This document shows positions 39,553-49,360 of a stretch of DNA of 64,000 nucleotides, piece after piece (position 1 is the first letter of the stretch; each line of letters opens with the position of its first letter). A program made the position numbers and the translations under genes. The notes under the pieces are model-generated. The model was not told the DNA's origin. It was given only the letters and a program-made list of their open reading frames with translations, and did no database searches. The stretch is from an uncultured Pseudomonadota bacterium. Its GTDB lineage: Bacteria; Pseudomonadota; Gammaproteobacteria; Burkholderiales; Methylophilaceae. Where the stretch lies: assembly GCA_903876765.1 (NCBI GenBank), contig CAIRBH010000025.1, forward strand, positions 1 to 64,000, given 5' to 3'.

Positions 39553-41709
39553 TTGGAACAATACTTAACCATGCTTGCCAAGCCCATACAAAGCTATCGT
39601 CCTTATTGGGCGAAACGCTTTGGTGCGGCACCTATTTTGCCTATGAGCCGCGCCGAAATGGATGCTTTGGGTTGGGATAGCTGTGACATTATCTTGGTGA
39701 CAGGAGATTGTTATATAGACCACCCCAGTTTTGGCATGGCTTTGGTCGGCCGTTTGCTAGAGGCGCAAGGTTTTCGGGTTGGCATTATAGCTCAGCCAGA
39801 TTGGCAAAATGCCAGCGCTTTTAAAGCCCTAGGCAAACCTAATCTGTATTTTGGAGTGACCGCTGGCAATATGGACAGTATGGTCAATCGCTATACTGCT
39901 GATAGAAAAATTCGTAGTGATGACGCCTATACCCCAGATGCGGCGCCAAACAAACGTCCAGATCGAGCGGTATTGGTTTATAGCCAGCGCTGCCGCGAGG
40001 CCTATTCTGATGTGCCGCTGGTGATAGGTAGTATTGAAGCCAGTTTGCGCCGTATTGCCCATTATGATTATTGGTCGGACAAAGTTCGTCGCAGTATTTT
40101 GGTGGATTCTAAGGCAGATATTTTGCTCTTCGGCAATGCGGAGCGCGCTTTAATTGAATTAAGTCACAGAATTGCTAAAGGTGAAAAAGTGGCGGATATT
40201 CAGGATATTCGCGGTACGGCTTTTTTGCGTAAGCACATTCCCGAGGGCTGGAGCGAGATAGAAAGTACCAAGTTAGACCGCCCTGGTACAGTTGAATCGC
40301 ATATTGACCCCTATGAAATGAAAATGGGGAAGGCGGATGCCAGTTGTGCAACTGAGGACAGTCAAGCAAAAATAGCCTTGCCAGAAGGTACAAAAGCCAT
40401 AGAGATCGTTCGCAAACCCAAAGCAGACAGGTCTAAGCAAGTCGTTCGGTTGCCTGATTACGAAGCGGTCGCACAAGACCCAGTGTTATATGCCCATGCT
40501 TCACGAGTGCTGCACCTAGAAGCTAATCCTGGCAACGCTCGAGCTTTGGTGCAAAAACATGGAGACCGTGAGGTATGGCTAAACCCGCCGCCTATCCCGC
40601 TTACTACCAAAGAAATGGACTATGTGTACGATATGCCTTATGCACGCAGACCACATCCAGTCTATCAGGACGCAAAAATTCCAGCTTGGGAGATGATACG
40701 TTTTAGTGTCAATATTATGCGCGGCTGCTTTGGCGGCTGCACATTTTGCAGTATTACCGAGCACGAGGGTCGCATTATTCAAAGTCGCAGCGAAGCCAGT
40801 ATTTTGAAAGAGGTAGAAGAAATTCGCGATAAAGTGGCAGGCTTTACTGGGGTTATTTCTGATCTGGGCGGCCCTACCGCCAATATGTATCGTATTGCTT
40901 GTAAGAGTGAGACGATAGAAAAATCTTGTCGTAAATTGAGCTGCGTATACCCTAGTATTTGTGAGAACTTGAACACAGACCATAGCGCTTTAATACAGTT
41001 ATACCGTAAAGCGCGGGCAATTAAAGGCATTAAAAAAATCCTTATCGGCAGCGGGGTGCGTTATGACCTTGCGGTGAAATCGCCAGAGTATGTCAAAGAA
41101 CTGGTGCAGCATCATGTAGGTGGTTATTTGAAAATAGCGCCAGAGCATTCTGAAGAAAACGTGCTGAGTAAAATGATGAAGCCTGGCATGGAGGCTTATG
41201 ATGAGTTTAAAGTCATGTTTGAAAAATTTAGTGCCGAAGCTGGTAAAAAACAGTATTTGATCCCATATTTTATAGCGGCACATCCCGGCACTACTGACCA
41301 AGATATGCTGAACTTAGCCTTGTGGCTGAAGAAATATGACTTTAAGTTAGATCAAGTGCAAACTTTTACGCCAACCCCTATGGCGATGGCCACGGCGATG
41401 TACCATTCAGGCAAAAATCCCTTACGCAAAGTGACCGCAGACTCAGAAAACGTTGCTATTCCTAAGGCGGGTAATGTGCGTAAGTTACATAAGGCATTTA
41501 TTCGCTATCACGACCCGAATAACTGGCCTATGCTGCGCGAAGCTTTGCTGAAAATGGGCCGCGCCGATTTAATTGGCAATGGCAAGCAGCATCTTATTCC
41601 TGCTTGGCAGCCGCTTTCAAGTAAGCCAATTACTACAGTGCGCGGAGAGCAGTTGGAGCGCTCGGTAAGACCTAAACGGCATCTAGAAGCTAAACGTAAA
41701 TACTCTTGA
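39553..41709 (+). CDS. YgiQ-family radical SAM protein
   Basis: It is a 718-residue protein of the UPF0313/YgiQ family: an N-terminal cobalamin-binding-like region ([22 protein letters not shown]), a radical SAM core with the CxxxCxxC motif CFGGCTFC (about 392-399) and a C-terminal tail. The reaction is unknown. The start is uncertain: the TTG at 39553 has GGA 5-6 bases upstream, whereas the ATG at 39571 has no ribosome-binding site but would begin closer to the conserved part. It is convergent with the lipocalin gene. Confidence 0.92.
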   Translation: MEQYLTMLAKPIQSYRPYWAKRFGAAPILPMSRAEMDALGWDSCDIILVTGDCYIDHPSFGMALVGRLLEAQGFRVGIIAQPDWQNASAFKALGKPNLYFGVTAGNMDSMVNRYTADRKIRSDDAYTPDAAPNKRPDRAVLVYSQRCREAYSDVPLVIGSIEASLRRIAHYDYWSDKVRRSILVDSKADILLFGNAERALIELSHRIAKGEKVADIQDIRGTAFLRKHIPEGWSEIESTKLDRPGTVESHIDPYEMKMGKADASCATEDSQAKIALPEGTKAIEIVRKPKADRSKQVVRLPDYEAVAQDPVLYAHASRVLHLEANPGNARALVQKHGDREVWLNPPPIPLTTKEMDYVYDMPYARRPHPVYQDAKIPAWEMIRFSVNIMRGCFGGCTFCSITEHEGRIIQSRSEASILKEVEEIRDKVAGFTGVISDLGGPTANMYRIACKSETIEKSCRKLSCVYPSICENLNTDHSALIQLYRKARAIKGIKKILIGSGVRYDLAVKSPEYVKELVQHHVGGYLKIAPEHSEENVLSKMMKPGMEAYDEFKVMFEKFSAEAGKKQYLIPYFIAAHPGTTDQDMLNLALWLKKYDFKLDQVQTFTPTPMAMATAMYHSGKNPLRKVTADSENVAIPKAGNVRKLHKAFIRYHDPNNWPMLREALLKMGRADLIGNGKQHLIPAWQPLSSKPITTVRGEQLERSVRPKRHLEAKRKYS

Positions 41710-41726
41710 GTTGTTGAGAGTGTGAG

Positions 41727-42293
41727 TTATTGAACGTGCGGCCCAGCCTTATATTCAATTATCTGGTTAGATTGCTTCACGTAAATTAATTGATCAGTGT
41801 CAAATCCTAGCGCTTTGGCCTGCGCTGCAAGCTCTTGCTTGATGGGGTAACTCAGTTCTGGGGTGCGGGCAAGTATCCATAAATAAGATTTATTTGGCCC
41901 GCAAATCATCACATAGTTATAGTAGGGTTTATCGAGCGCAATGATGTTATAAGCGCCGTAGAATGGCCCAAAAAACGACACTTTGAGCTTGCCAGTGTTG
42001 GTTAGATCTGCATTGGGTGGATCTACAAAATACGCTTTGCCTTCGGCTTCTTGCCATTCATTGGTTTTGCTATTTAAGCCACGATTAATCACTTTGATGC
42101 CGCCATCTGCCCGCAGGCTGTAAGTGGCCGTTACTTTTTCTAAACCACGTTCAAATGAATGATCCAGCCTGGCAATTTCATACCAAGTGCCAAGATATTG
42201 ATTGGCATCTACACTATTAATGATTTTTACATGGTCTGGCACTCCCATACAGGCCGTCAGTAGTGAGCTTAAAAGCCATAGTATTTGCCGCAT
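41727..42293 (-). CDS. Lipocalin family lipoprotein (Blc-like)
   Basis: It is an outer-membrane lipoprotein of 188 residues. The signal peptide ends in lipobox LTAC (about residues 12-15), followed by the lipocalin signature YLGTWYEIARLDHSFERG; the later LDKPYYNYVMICGPNKSYLWILAR segment is also Blc-like. Blc proteins bind fatty acids/lysophospholipids and respond to envelope stress in E. coli. It starts 2 bases after the pseudouridine synthase stop, so the two are probably cotranscribed. Confidence 0.93.
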   Translation of the reverse strand: MRQILWLLSSLLTACMGVPDHVKIINSVDANQYLGTWYEIARLDHSFERGLEKVTATYSLRADGGIKVINRGLNSKTNEWQEAEGKAYFVDPPNADLTNTGKLKVSFFGPFYGAYNIIALDKPYYNYVMICGPNKSYLWILARTPELSYPIKQELAAQAKALGFDTDQLIYVKQSNQIIEYKAGPHVQ

Positions 42294-42295
42294 AA

Positions 42296-43012
42296 TTAGA
42301 TTGCTCCCAGTTTGGCCATATCGCTATCACTTAGCCAGCGCCAGTGCCCGACAGCTAAATCATGCGGTAATTGTAGATCGCCAATTTGTATGCGTTTGAG
42401 CGCCTCTACACGGTTGCTAATGGCGGCAACCATGCGTTTTACTTGGTGGTATTTACCTTCTGTCAGCGTCATGTGAATAACATGTTCGCTGATGCGAGTG
42501 CAAGCCAAGGCGGCGATAGGGGCGTCTTCATCTATCAATTGTACGCCTTTAAGAATCTGGGCAATTTGGCTATCATCAACAGGGTGTTTGCAGCGTACCT
42601 CATAGGTTTTAGCTACCTTGTGTTTGGGTGAGCTCATACGGTGAATAAATTGCCCGTCATCTGAAATCAGTATTAATCCAGTGGTGTCTTCATCCAGCCT
42701 GCCTATGCATTGTACGTCGCGGACGACCAATGGATGAGGCAGTAAGCTGTATATGGTGGGGTGATGCTGAGTTTTATGCGAGCATTCGTAATTGCTAGGC
42801 TTGTGTAACATTAAATAAGATTTTTCACGGTAATCCCAAGCCTCACCTTGCACAGTATAGTGTAGCTTATCTAAGTCAAACTCAGCATAAGGTTCGTCAC
42901 AAGCTAAGCCGTTGACGGTAACTTCGTGATTTCTAATCATGATGCGACACAACTTTCGTGCACCAAAGCCTTGTTGATGAATAATGCGTTCTAAGGTTAA
43001 TTTTTTTGCCAT
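42296..43012 (-). CDS. rsuA: RsuA-family 16S rRNA pseudouridine synthase
   Basis: It isomerises uridine to pseudouridine in rRNA, probably U516 of 16S rRNA. From the ATG at 43012 the protein is 238 residues: an N-terminal S4 RNA-binding domain (about 1-60), then the RsuA catalytic domain with the aspartate motif IGRLDEDTTGLILIS (about 105-119) and EGKYHQVKRMVAAISN. An upstream in-frame start adds 6 residues that do not look conserved. RsuA and RluE/F relatives cannot be fully separated by eye. Confidence 0.85.
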   Translation of the reverse strand: MAKKLTLERIIHQQGFGARKLCRIMIRNHEVTVNGLACDEPYAEFDLDKLHYTVQGEAWDYREKSYLMLHKPSNYECSHKTQHHPTIYSLLPHPLVVRDVQCIGRLDEDTTGLILISDDGQFIHRMSSPKHKVAKTYEVRCKHPVDDSQIAQILKGVQLIDEDAPIAALACTRISEHVIHMTLTEGKYHQVKRMVAAISNRVEALKRIQIGDLQLPHDLAVGHWRWLSDSDMAKLGAI

Positions 43013-43030
43013 GTCGATATTATGAAGCAA

Positions 43031-43294
43031 AAATTTACTTATAAATGCAATATTTTTCTAGGCGGGTTGTTCAACCTAAACACTTCTAAGCTGACTGTTT
43101 TTATTTAAAATAAAGGGGTCTTCGTAAAGATTTGTGTATTAGATGTTTTGAGAAGATTTTACTTAAACTTCAATTGTGTTGATTTGATAATTGAGTTTCA
43201 ATCTCCTATAGCGGACGCTTATCAATGACACTAAGGGCCAGAAGCGGACGTTTGTTTTAGTAATTCTATATATAGACCTAGATCTTATTGTTGA
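43031..43294. other. Gene-poor accessory boundary
   Basis: This AT-rich stretch separates the core-genome rsuA gene from a recombinase remnant. It holds the motif AGCGGACG twice (within 43211-43260), no recognisable gene, no tRNA and no clear terminal inverted repeat. It probably represents decayed mobile-element DNA. Confidence 0.4.
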
Positions 43295-43693
43295 ATTGCC
43301 TCAAGAGCTATTGTCATGCAGCAAAAAACTGAACGTCCTGTTCAGTTTGAGATTACCGAGCAAACTCGTAAATCTATTGCTGAATGGCTTCAGTTAGCAA
43401 CGTTAAGGTCTGATAGTTTTTTATTTCCCAGTAGAATTCACGAATCCCCACATTTATCTACTCGGCAATATGCCCGTATCGTCAATGACTGGGTAGAAGA
43501 GATTGGGCTTGATCCAGTGAACTACGGAACGCACACCATGCGCAGGACCAAAGCATCGCTCATATATCGACGTACTAAGAACTTAAGGGCTGTTCAACTG
43601 CTGCTTGGTCACACCAAGTTAGAGAGTACTGTCAGGTATCTTGGTATTGAGGTGGATGATGCACTGGAAATGGCAGAGCAGACAGAGGTTTAA
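43295..43693 (+). pseudogene. C-terminal remnant of a tyrosine recombinase/phage integrase
   Basis: Only the C-terminal catalytic part (about 125 residues) remains. It contains HTMRR (H73/R76 counted from the ATG at 43316), the LLGHTKLESTVRYLGI segment with H99 and the nucleophile Y108. The first catalytic arginine and the N-terminal core-binding domain are missing. The frame is open for seven codons before the ATG (SRAIVMQQKT), and these residues look like part of the integrase, so the ATG is not a natural start; a stop codon closes the frame at 43292. A tyrosine alone cannot recombine DNA, so it is a decayed fragment. Confidence 0.85.
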
Positions 43694-43703
43694 TCTGTAG
43701 AAG

Positions 43704-43729
43704 TCGCGACTAGCTTACACTAGTCGCGA
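43704..43729. terminator. Hairpin between the integrase remnant and vapC
   Basis: TCGCGACTAG (43704-43713) pairs perfectly with CTAGTCGCGA (43720-43729) around a 6-base loop. It lies between two convergent genes and could end both transcripts, although neither side has a strong T tract. Confidence 0.55.
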
Positions 43730-43745
43730 GCCATTACATTAAAAG

Positions 43746-44150
43746 CTAATGATGAATCCAATCAATTACCTTCAGTCCTGGGATGCGATTAAATTCTTTT
43801 GTGTTGTTAGTGACTAGCATCAAATTTAGGCTTAAAGCATGGGCGCCTATCATTGTATCAAGCGGATCTATTGGCGTTCCTTGCTTTTCTAAGGCGCTTC
43901 TTAGACCGCCGTAAAATAGTGCTGCCGTATGGTCAAATGCAGCGACTTCTAACGGCAGAATAAACTCATCTAGTGCCACTTGGTTTTGCTCTTGATACAG
44001 GCTTTTAGAAACTCCATAGCGCAACTCTGCCAATGTGATAGAAGAAATGCAAATATCACCTACTTGATAAGAGCTGAACTTTTGCAGTATATCCTTTGGT
44101 CTTCGCCTAATAATTGCGATGCAAATGTTGGTATCTAGCATTAGTTTCAT
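43746..44150 (-). CDS. vapC: VapC-type PIN-domain toxin
   Basis: It is a 134-residue PIN ribonuclease of the VapC/MvpT type, expected to cleave tRNA or other RNA and to be neutralised by VapB. Acidic catalytic residues are visible: D6 (MLDTN), E42 (LAELRYG), D98 (PLDTMIGAHA), plus the LVTNNTKEF segment. Its start overlaps the vapB stop by ATGA, the normal antitoxin-toxin coupling. All catalytic residues are present, so it is likely functional. Confidence 0.93.
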   Translation of the reverse strand: MKLMLDTNICIAIIRRRPKDILQKFSSYQVGDICISSITLAELRYGVSKSLYQEQNQVALDEFILPLEVAAFDHTAALFYGGLRSALEKQGTPIDPLDTMIGAHALSLNLMLVTNNTKEFNRIPGLKVIDWIHH

Positions 44151-44380
44151 GTAAACAAATCCTCACGAACTTGTTGATCTGGCTGATTGCGATTATCCAT
44201 AAAATCACCGCTAAATTTATCTAAGCTACTTGCGAGCACTTCCCAAGAATGATTGGCTGGAATGAGCACCACGGTATTACCTGATCTTTTGATAATGACT
44301 TCATCACCTTCAAATCTAAATTCTTTAGGCAAGCGCACGGCCTGACTTTGTCCATTTTGAAATAATTTAGCAGTTTTCAT
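44147..44380 (-). CDS. vapB: VapB-type antitoxin (AbrB/SpoVT DNA-binding fold)
   Basis: It is a 77-residue antitoxin from the ATG at 44380, which has GGAGG 6 bases upstream; the longer frame runs into the promoter and is rejected. The N-terminal swapped-hairpin DNA-binding domain is typical (AKLFQNGQSQAVRLPKEFRF...EVIIKRSGNTVVLIP), and the C-terminal segment should bind VapC. It probably represses its own promoter by way of the palindrome at 44407-44420. Confidence 0.93.
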   Translation of the reverse strand: MKTAKLFQNGQSQAVRLPKEFRFEGDEVIIKRSGNTVVLIPANHSWEVLASSLDKFSGDFMDNRNQPDQQVREDLFT

Positions 44381-44406
44381 TGGCGCCTCCATAAATATAT
44401 ATTTAA

Positions 44407-44434
44407 AGTATATATATACTGAAGGTAATGTCAA
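44407..44434 (-). promoter_or_regulatory. vapBC promoter with overlapping palindromic operator
   Basis: On the minus strand TTGACA (44429-44434) and TATACT (44407-44412) are separated by 16 bases, a near-consensus sigma-70 promoter. A perfect 14-bp palindrome AGTATATATATACT (44407-44420) covers the -10 box, a good fit for VapB autorepression. It lies 27 bases upstream of the vapB start. Confidence 0.8.
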
Positions 44435-44645
44435 GTGGATGTAATTGTATTTTGCAAATCTTAATACTCTGAATGGCAGCTAAGGTCGTTTTTTGCCTTT
44501 TGATATACAAATTAACTTACTAGACAGCAATCTGTCCAAAAGTAGAATCAGCATTAAGTTACGAAATTTAACCACCTCGTAGCATTAATTATAATTAGGC
44601 AATACACAAAACTTTACGAATACGTAAATAAAGTAATTGCCGAGC

Positions 44646-45026
44646 TTAGTTAAAGCCATACTTAACCACGGGGCCAAGTTGCTGCAATTCTTCATCAGTG
44701 TATAAACGGGCGCTTGTAATAAAAGCCAGGCCTGAACCACAATCTAATGAAAACGAGCCGCTAGAGCCTGGTAATGCATCAATTATCGTGTGCATGTTTT
44801 CTGCGAACTGAAAGTGATTGTGACCCATATAAAACATAGCACCTTCAGCTACTTCACCTATTACGATATCTGATGGGCTAGGCTTGAATTCGCTCACTGG
44901 CATACACAGTGGCACACTTCCCTCGCAGCAGCCGCCTGACTGAAAGAATAAAATGGGGCCATATTGAGCAGTAAGTTTATGAATTAACTCAATGGCGGCA
45001 GGGGTTGCAGATACTCGTTTAGTCAT
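44646..45026 (-). CDS. DUF779 domain protein
   Basis: It is a 126-residue protein of the DUF779 family, which is commonly encoded beside acetaldehyde-dehydrogenase genes; the role is unknown. The FFQSGGCCEGSVPLCMP segment with three cysteines is the family signature, and GHNHFQFAENMHTIIDALPGSSGSFSLD follows. It may bind a metal through these residues (inference). It follows the aldehyde dehydrogenase gene on the same strand, but a terminator-like hairpin separates the two. GTG at 45029 precedes the ATG; the ATG is preferred. Confidence 0.9.
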   Translation of the reverse strand: MTKRVSATPAAIELIHKLTAQYGPILFFQSGGCCEGSVPLCMPVSEFKPSPSDIVIGEVAEGAMFYMGHNHFQFAENMHTIIDALPGSSGSFSLDCGSGLAFITSARLYTDEELQQLGPVVKYGFN

Positions 45027-45047
45027 CACTTAACTCCAATACAAAAA

Positions 45048-45071
45048 AAGAGGCGGGATTAACCGCCTCTT
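45048..45071 (-). terminator. Terminator-like hairpin between the aldehyde dehydrogenase and DUF779 genes
   Basis: AAGAGGCGG (45048-45056) pairs with CCGCCTCTT (45063-45071) around a 6-base loop; on the minus strand a run of seven Ts follows. It lies about 20 bases before the DUF779 start codon, so it could lower downstream expression or act as an attenuator. Confidence 0.85.
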
Positions 45072-45136
45072 GATTTTAATCTTGTTTAAACGCTAAAACA
45101 ACACATCGCTAAACAAGAATAATAAGAAAATTCTAA

Positions 45137-46657
45137 TTAGAAAAAGCCTAATTTTTTTGGGCTATAGCTGACTAGTAAGTTCTTGGTTTGTTGGTAATGG
45201 TCTAGCATCATTTTGTGAGTTTCACGACCTATGCCAGACTCTTTATAGCCACCAAATGCGGCGTGTGCTGGGTAGGCATGGTAGCAGTTAGTCCAAACGC
45301 GACCCGCTTTGATGCCACGGCCCATGCGGTAGGCGCGGCTGCCATCACGTGACCAAACGCCAGAGCCTAGGCCAAACACGGTGTCGTTGGCAATGGCAAG
45401 CGCTTCAGCTTCATCTTTAAATGTCGTTACAGCTAGCACTGGGCCAAAAATTTCTTCTTGGAATACGCGCATTTTATTGTGGCCTTTAAGTAGCGTAGGT
45501 TGTACATAGTAACCTTCAGCCAATGAGCCAGTTAATACATTGCGTTGACCGCCAATGAGTAGTTGAGCGCCTTCTTGTTTACCAATATCCATGTAAGACA
45601 TGATTTTGTTTAGCTGATCTTGCGATGCTTGCGCACCTATCATGGTGTTTGGATCAAGTGGGTTGCCTTGTTTAATTGCAGCAACACGCGGTAGTACACG
45701 GTCCATGAATTTGTCGTAGATAGATTCTTGAATCAGCGCACGTGAAGGGCAGGTACATACTTCACCTTGGTTAAAGGCAAACAATACCAAGCCTTCAACT
45801 GCTTTATCAAAGAAATCATCATCAGCATCGGCGATGTCTTCAAAGAAAACGTTAGGTGATTTTCCACCTAATTCTAATGTTGCAGGAATTAAGTTGCCCG
45901 CAGCAGCCTGAGCAATCACGCGGCCCGTAGCGGTTGAGCCAGTAAAGGCAATTTTTCCTATGCGTCGGCTATTGGCTAGCGGCGCACCTACATCACGACC
46001 ATAACCATTGACGATATTAATCACACCAGGCGGCAAGATATCAGCAATGACTTCCATCAGTATTAAAATACTAATAGGGGTAAATTCAGCAGGTTTTAGT
46101 ACCACACAGTTACCAGCTACTACCGCTGGTGCTAGCTTCCAGGCGGCCATCAGAATAGGGAAGTTCCATGGAATAATTTGCCCAATGACGCCGATAGGCT
46201 CATGGAAATGGTAGGCCACCATGGTTTCATCGATTTCACTTAAGCTGCCTTCTTGAGCGCGCATACAGCCAGCAAAATAACGGAAATGATCAATCGCTAA
46301 AGGGATATCAGCATTCATGGTTTCGCGAATAGGTTTACCGTTGTCTATCGTTTCTGCAGTGGCTAATAATTCGAGATTTGCTTCTAAGCGATCGGCAATT
46401 TTAAGTAGTAAGTTTGCACGTTCACCAGGTGCAGTGCGGCCCCATTTATCAGCAGCGGCATGGGCTGCATCTAATGCCAGCTCGACATCTTCAGCACTGG
46501 ACTGAGCTGCTTTGGTGTAAGGTTTGCCAGTAATGGGCGTAATCACATCAAAATATTGCCCTTTAACTGGGGCTACCCATTTGCCACCAATAAAGTTATC
46601 GTATTTGGCTTTGTAAGGTATTGTGACGCCAAGGCCTTTTAAAAGATCTAAACTCAT
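45137..46657 (-). CDS. NAD-dependent aldehyde dehydrogenase (ExaC/AldB/AcoD-like)
   Basis: It is a 506-residue aldehyde dehydrogenase oxidising short aldehydes (acetaldehyde in ExaC/AcoD). Seen: [17 protein letters not shown], the [12 protein letters not shown] motif, the ELGGKSPN glutamate, the catalytic cysteine in [11 protein letters not shown] (about residue 300), and the C-terminal KKLGFF typical of ExaC/AldB. Co-location with DUF779 supports the assignment. In a methylotroph it might also handle formaldehyde or aldehydes from alcohols, but this is not shown. Confidence 0.93.
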   Translation of the reverse strand: MSLDLLKGLGVTIPYKAKYDNFIGGKWVAPVKGQYFDVITPITGKPYTKAAQSSAEDVELALDAAHAAADKWGRTAPGERANLLLKIADRLEANLELLATAETIDNGKPIRETMNADIPLAIDHFRYFAGCMRAQEGSLSEIDETMVAYHFHEPIGVIGQIIPWNFPILMAAWKLAPAVVAGNCVVLKPAEFTPISILILMEVIADILPPGVINIVNGYGRDVGAPLANSRRIGKIAFTGSTATGRVIAQAAAGNLIPATLELGGKSPNVFFEDIADADDDFFDKAVEGLVLFAFNQGEVCTCPSRALIQESIYDKFMDRVLPRVAAIKQGNPLDPNTMIGAQASQDQLNKIMSYMDIGKQEGAQLLIGGQRNVLTGSLAEGYYVQPTLLKGHNKMRVFQEEIFGPVLAVTTFKDEAEALAIANDTVFGLGSGVWSRDGSRAYRMGRGIKAGRVWTNCYHAYPAHAAFGGYKESGIGRETHKMMLDHYQQTKNLLVSYSPKKLGFF

Positions 46658-46981
46658 GCTAACTCCTCTAGTTTTGCTATAGTTAATGTAGTGTATCTAT
46701 CGGTAAAGCCGCAATGCTTTGCCAATGTTTTTTTATTTTTAAAAACTTAGCTTAATCCTTGCCAGTGCCTTGTCAATTAAGGCTTTTACAATATAAGCGC
46801 GTACTAAACAATAAACCTTAGATGCCAGCAAATCAAGCAATAATTAAGGCATTTCTTATGTTTTATATAAGATGTGTTTATGAATATTCTTTCTATCTTT
46901 GTTTAATTTCAAGTTTTTGTCTAAAAAGGCTAAATAATTTATGGCTAAATCAAATTTAGCGCTATAGAAAAGACCAACATC
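46658..46981. other. Divergent intergenic region between aldehyde dehydrogenase and adenylate cyclase genes
   Basis: These 324 AT-rich bases hold both start regions. I see no gene of supported size; a 33-codon open frame beginning near 46859 has no ribosome-binding site. A sigma-54-like sequence (46711-46724, minus strand) has a spacer one base too short and is not called. A minus-strand TTGACA occurs near 46770 without a good -10 partner. Confidence 0.6.
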
Positions 46982-48283
46982 TTGAGCTATAGTGTCAGGC
47001 AGCTGGTAATAATAAGTCTTTCTTCAATCGCTACTATTAATATGACAGAAAATTTAGCCCTTAAATCTATACTAAGTCGCGAATTTTGGATTGATTTATC
47101 TAATCCTACTCCCGCCTCTTTAGGGCAATCTATTTTATCGCTACTGGTCTTTGCGGAAACCCTAGTCTGTTTTTTTTGGATATATGCCTTCTCTGGCCTA
47201 GGAGATGGCTATGCGGTGATTGCCGCAGTGCCTTATTTTTACTTAGTTGCTTCTTACTTTAGCCTGTTTATTTGTTATAGATACAAACGCTTTGAGTATT
47301 TAATTTTTACCCAGCTAGTCTTATTGTTGGTGATGCCGTTTTTTATGCAATGGGCGATAGGGGGGTTTGCCGCTTCTAGTGGTGTGGCAATTTGGGCCAT
47401 CTTAGCCCCAGTAGGCGCTCTGATGATATTAGGTACCCGTCAATCTACCCCTTGGTTTTTACTTTTTCTTGGTTTGGCTTTTATTTCGTGGAAGTTAAAT
47501 TATTATTTTGCTGGCAACGCTATGCCTATTCCAGAGCACTTAAAAGACAGTTTTTTCTTGATGAATATCAGCGGCACATCTTCGATACTGTATGGCGTAT
47601 TGCGTTATTTTCAGTCACAAAAAGAGCGCATTATGGCGTCATTGGCGCTAGAGCAGGCAAGATCCGAGAAGCTATTACTGAATATTTTGCCAGCACCCAT
47701 TGCTCTTAGGCTTAAAGAAAATGATATGCGCATTGCCGATTATTACGGGGCCGTGACTGTGATGTTTGCAGACTTAGTGGACTTTACGCCAATGTCAGAA
47801 AAAATCTCACCTATACAGTTGATTGATATGCTCTCTCAAGTATTTTTAAGGTTTGATCAGCTGGCAGAAAAATACCAAGTGGAAAAAATTAAAACCATAG
47901 GCGATTCTTATATGGCGGTTTCTGGCGCACCTGTAGTCTGTGATGACCATACCCACAGAATTGCTGCCATGGCCTTGGAGATGAATGCTGCATTAAAAGA
48001 AGTGGGTGCTAAGCTAGGCTTGGATTTGAATATGCGTATCGGCATACATACTGGCCCTGTAGTGGCGGGCGTGATAGGCAGTATTAAGTTCAGTTATGAC
48101 CTATGGGGCGATACAGTTAATTTAGCCTCTCGTATGGAGCAAACCTGCACGCCAGGCACTATTCAAGTCACCCAGCAAACCCAGCAGCTATTGCAAGATG
48201 CCTATGTGTTTTCAGAAGGTGCTAGCATAGAAGTTAAAGGTAAAGGCGTTATTGAAACCTTTGTCCTACAAAGCCATCAATAG
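46982..48283 (+). CDS. Membrane-bound class III adenylate cyclase
   Basis: The 433-residue protein has an N-terminal membrane domain of about five to six hydrophobic segments (residues 50-210), a signalling helix leading to LLLNILP (about 231-237), and a catalytic domain (about 255-430). Metal-binding aspartates are in FADLVDF (D264) and GDSY (D308); N380 and R384 (DTVNLASRM) fit the transition-state residues. Lys304 (EKIKTIGD) and Asp373 (SYDLWGD) are at the adenine-specifying positions, so cAMP rather than cGMP is expected. The listed start is TTG; an ATG at 47042 would remove 20 residues. No ligand-sensing domain is named. Confidence 0.88.
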   Translation: MSYSVRQLVIISLSSIATINMTENLALKSILSREFWIDLSNPTPASLGQSILSLLVFAETLVCFFWIYAFSGLGDGYAVIAAVPYFYLVASYFSLFICYRYKRFEYLIFTQLVLLLVMPFFMQWAIGGFAASSGVAIWAILAPVGALMILGTRQSTPWFLLFLGLAFISWKLNYYFAGNAMPIPEHLKDSFFLMNISGTSSILYGVLRYFQSQKERIMASLALEQARSEKLLLNILPAPIALRLKENDMRIADYYGAVTVMFADLVDFTPMSEKISPIQLIDMLSQVFLRFDQLAEKYQVEKIKTIGDSYMAVSGAPVVCDDHTHRIAAMALEMNAALKEVGAKLGLDLNMRIGIHTGPVVAGVIGSIKFSYDLWGDTVNLASRMEQTCTPGTIQVTQQTQQLLQDAYVFSEGASIEVKGKGVIETFVLQSHQ

Positions 48284-48303
48284 GCCTTAGCTATCAATCA
48301 CCC

Positions 48304-49245
48304 TTAATCTTGTTTTTCGCCTATATGCGTTAGGCCTCGCTGCCTAGCCAAAATAACTTGTTTTTGCCGTTCCATCAGGCTGGCACGCTTTTCTTCAGAT
48401 ATTTTGTCAAAACAGTAAGGGCAAGAGATGCCAGCCATATATTGTGCGCTTTGCATCTCAGCTGGGGACAGCGGGTGGCGGCAAGCGTAGCATTGGTCAA
48501 ATTCGCCCACTTTTAAATCGTGTTTGACGGCTACTCGCTGATCAAACACAAAACATTCGCCTTGCCACATGCTTTCGGTTTCTGGCACCGTTTCTAAATA
48601 CTTTAAAATACCCCCTTGCAGGTGATAAACCTCTTCAAAGCCTTGATCTATCATGTATGACGAGGCTTTTTCACATCGTATGCCGCCCGTGCAAAACATC
48701 GCTACTTTTTTATGCTGGTTTTTATCCAAGTGTTTGGCGACATATTCAGGAAACTCACGAAAGGTCAGCGTTTTAGGGTCTATAGCTCCTTTAAACGTAC
48801 CAATATCAACCTCATAGCCGTTGCGGGTGTCAATTAAAATGACATCAGGGTCAGAAATCAGCGCATTCCAATCTGTGGGTTTGACATAAGTGCCCACTTT
48901 TTTCGTGGGGCTCACACCAGGCACACCCAAGGTTACAATTTCTTTTTTAAGCTTCACTTTCATTCGGTAAAAAGGATGCTCACTGGCAAAAGATTCCTTA
49001 TGCTCTAATTCAGCGAGACGATTTTGAAAAATAGGATGACTGCGCAAAAATGTTAATAAGGCTAGTACATTGTCTGGCAGGCCAGCAATAGTGCCATTAA
49101 TGCCTTCTTCTGCCAGTAGCAAAGTGCCTTTAATGTGGTTGTCTTGGCAAGCTTTTAGGATGGGCGCTTGTAAAGCCTTGTAATCAGGCAGGCTGACAAA
49201 TTTATATAAAGCGGCAGTTAAATAGGTGGGCTGTGTCGTGGTCAT
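48304..49245 (-). CDS. trhO: tRNA uridine-34 5-hydroxylase TrhO (rhodanese-like)
   Basis: It hydroxylates U34 of some tRNAs in an oxygen-dependent way. From the ATG at 49245 the protein is 313 residues: an N-terminal acylphosphatase-like domain with [14 protein letters not shown], a rhodanese domain with the catalytic cysteine in [13 protein letters not shown] (about 182-194), and a C-terminal cysteine-rich segment (CYACRHPLS and CPYC). An upstream TTG (49263) would add six residues. It is convergent with the adenylate cyclase gene. Confidence 0.95.
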   Translation of the reverse strand: MTTTQPTYLTAALYKFVSLPDYKALQAPILKACQDNHIKGTLLLAEEGINGTIAGLPDNVLALLTFLRSHPIFQNRLAELEHKESFASEHPFYRMKVKLKKEIVTLGVPGVSPTKKVGTYVKPTDWNALISDPDVILIDTRNGYEVDIGTFKGAIDPKTLTFREFPEYVAKHLDKNQHKKVAMFCTGGIRCEKASSYMIDQGFEEVYHLQGGILKYLETVPETESMWQGECFVFDQRVAVKHDLKVGEFDQCYACRHPLSPAEMQSAQYMAGISCPYCFDKISEEKRASLMERQKQVILARQRGLTHIGEKQD

Positions 49246-49360
49246 GGCTATGATTTTTAGCAAAACGCTATGTTATCACTTGCCGCTAGAGAAGCTAGAA
49301 TGAATTTTCAGGCAATTAACTTTGGTCGTTAGCAGATTTTTAGAATCGAGGCTTGCTACA

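Noticed and set aside
40579-40983. Minus-strand open frame opposite the YgiQ gene
   Set aside because: It overlaps the conserved radical SAM core on the other strand and has no family features.
43704-43729. Possible attachment site (att) core at the integrase remnant
   Set aside because: The sequence is a hairpin, not a direct repeat; no second copy or flanking tRNA was found, so it is listed only as a terminator-like element.
46711-46724. Sigma-54-like promoter (minus strand TGGCA ... TTGC) before the aldehyde dehydrogenase gene
   Set aside because: The GG and GC elements are 9 bases apart instead of the required 10, so I do not call it, although AcoD/ExaC-type genes elsewhere are often sigma-54 dependent.
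46859-46960. 33-codon open frame upstream of the adenylate cyclase
   Set aside because: It has no ribosome-binding site and an AT-rich composition as expected of noncoding DNA.
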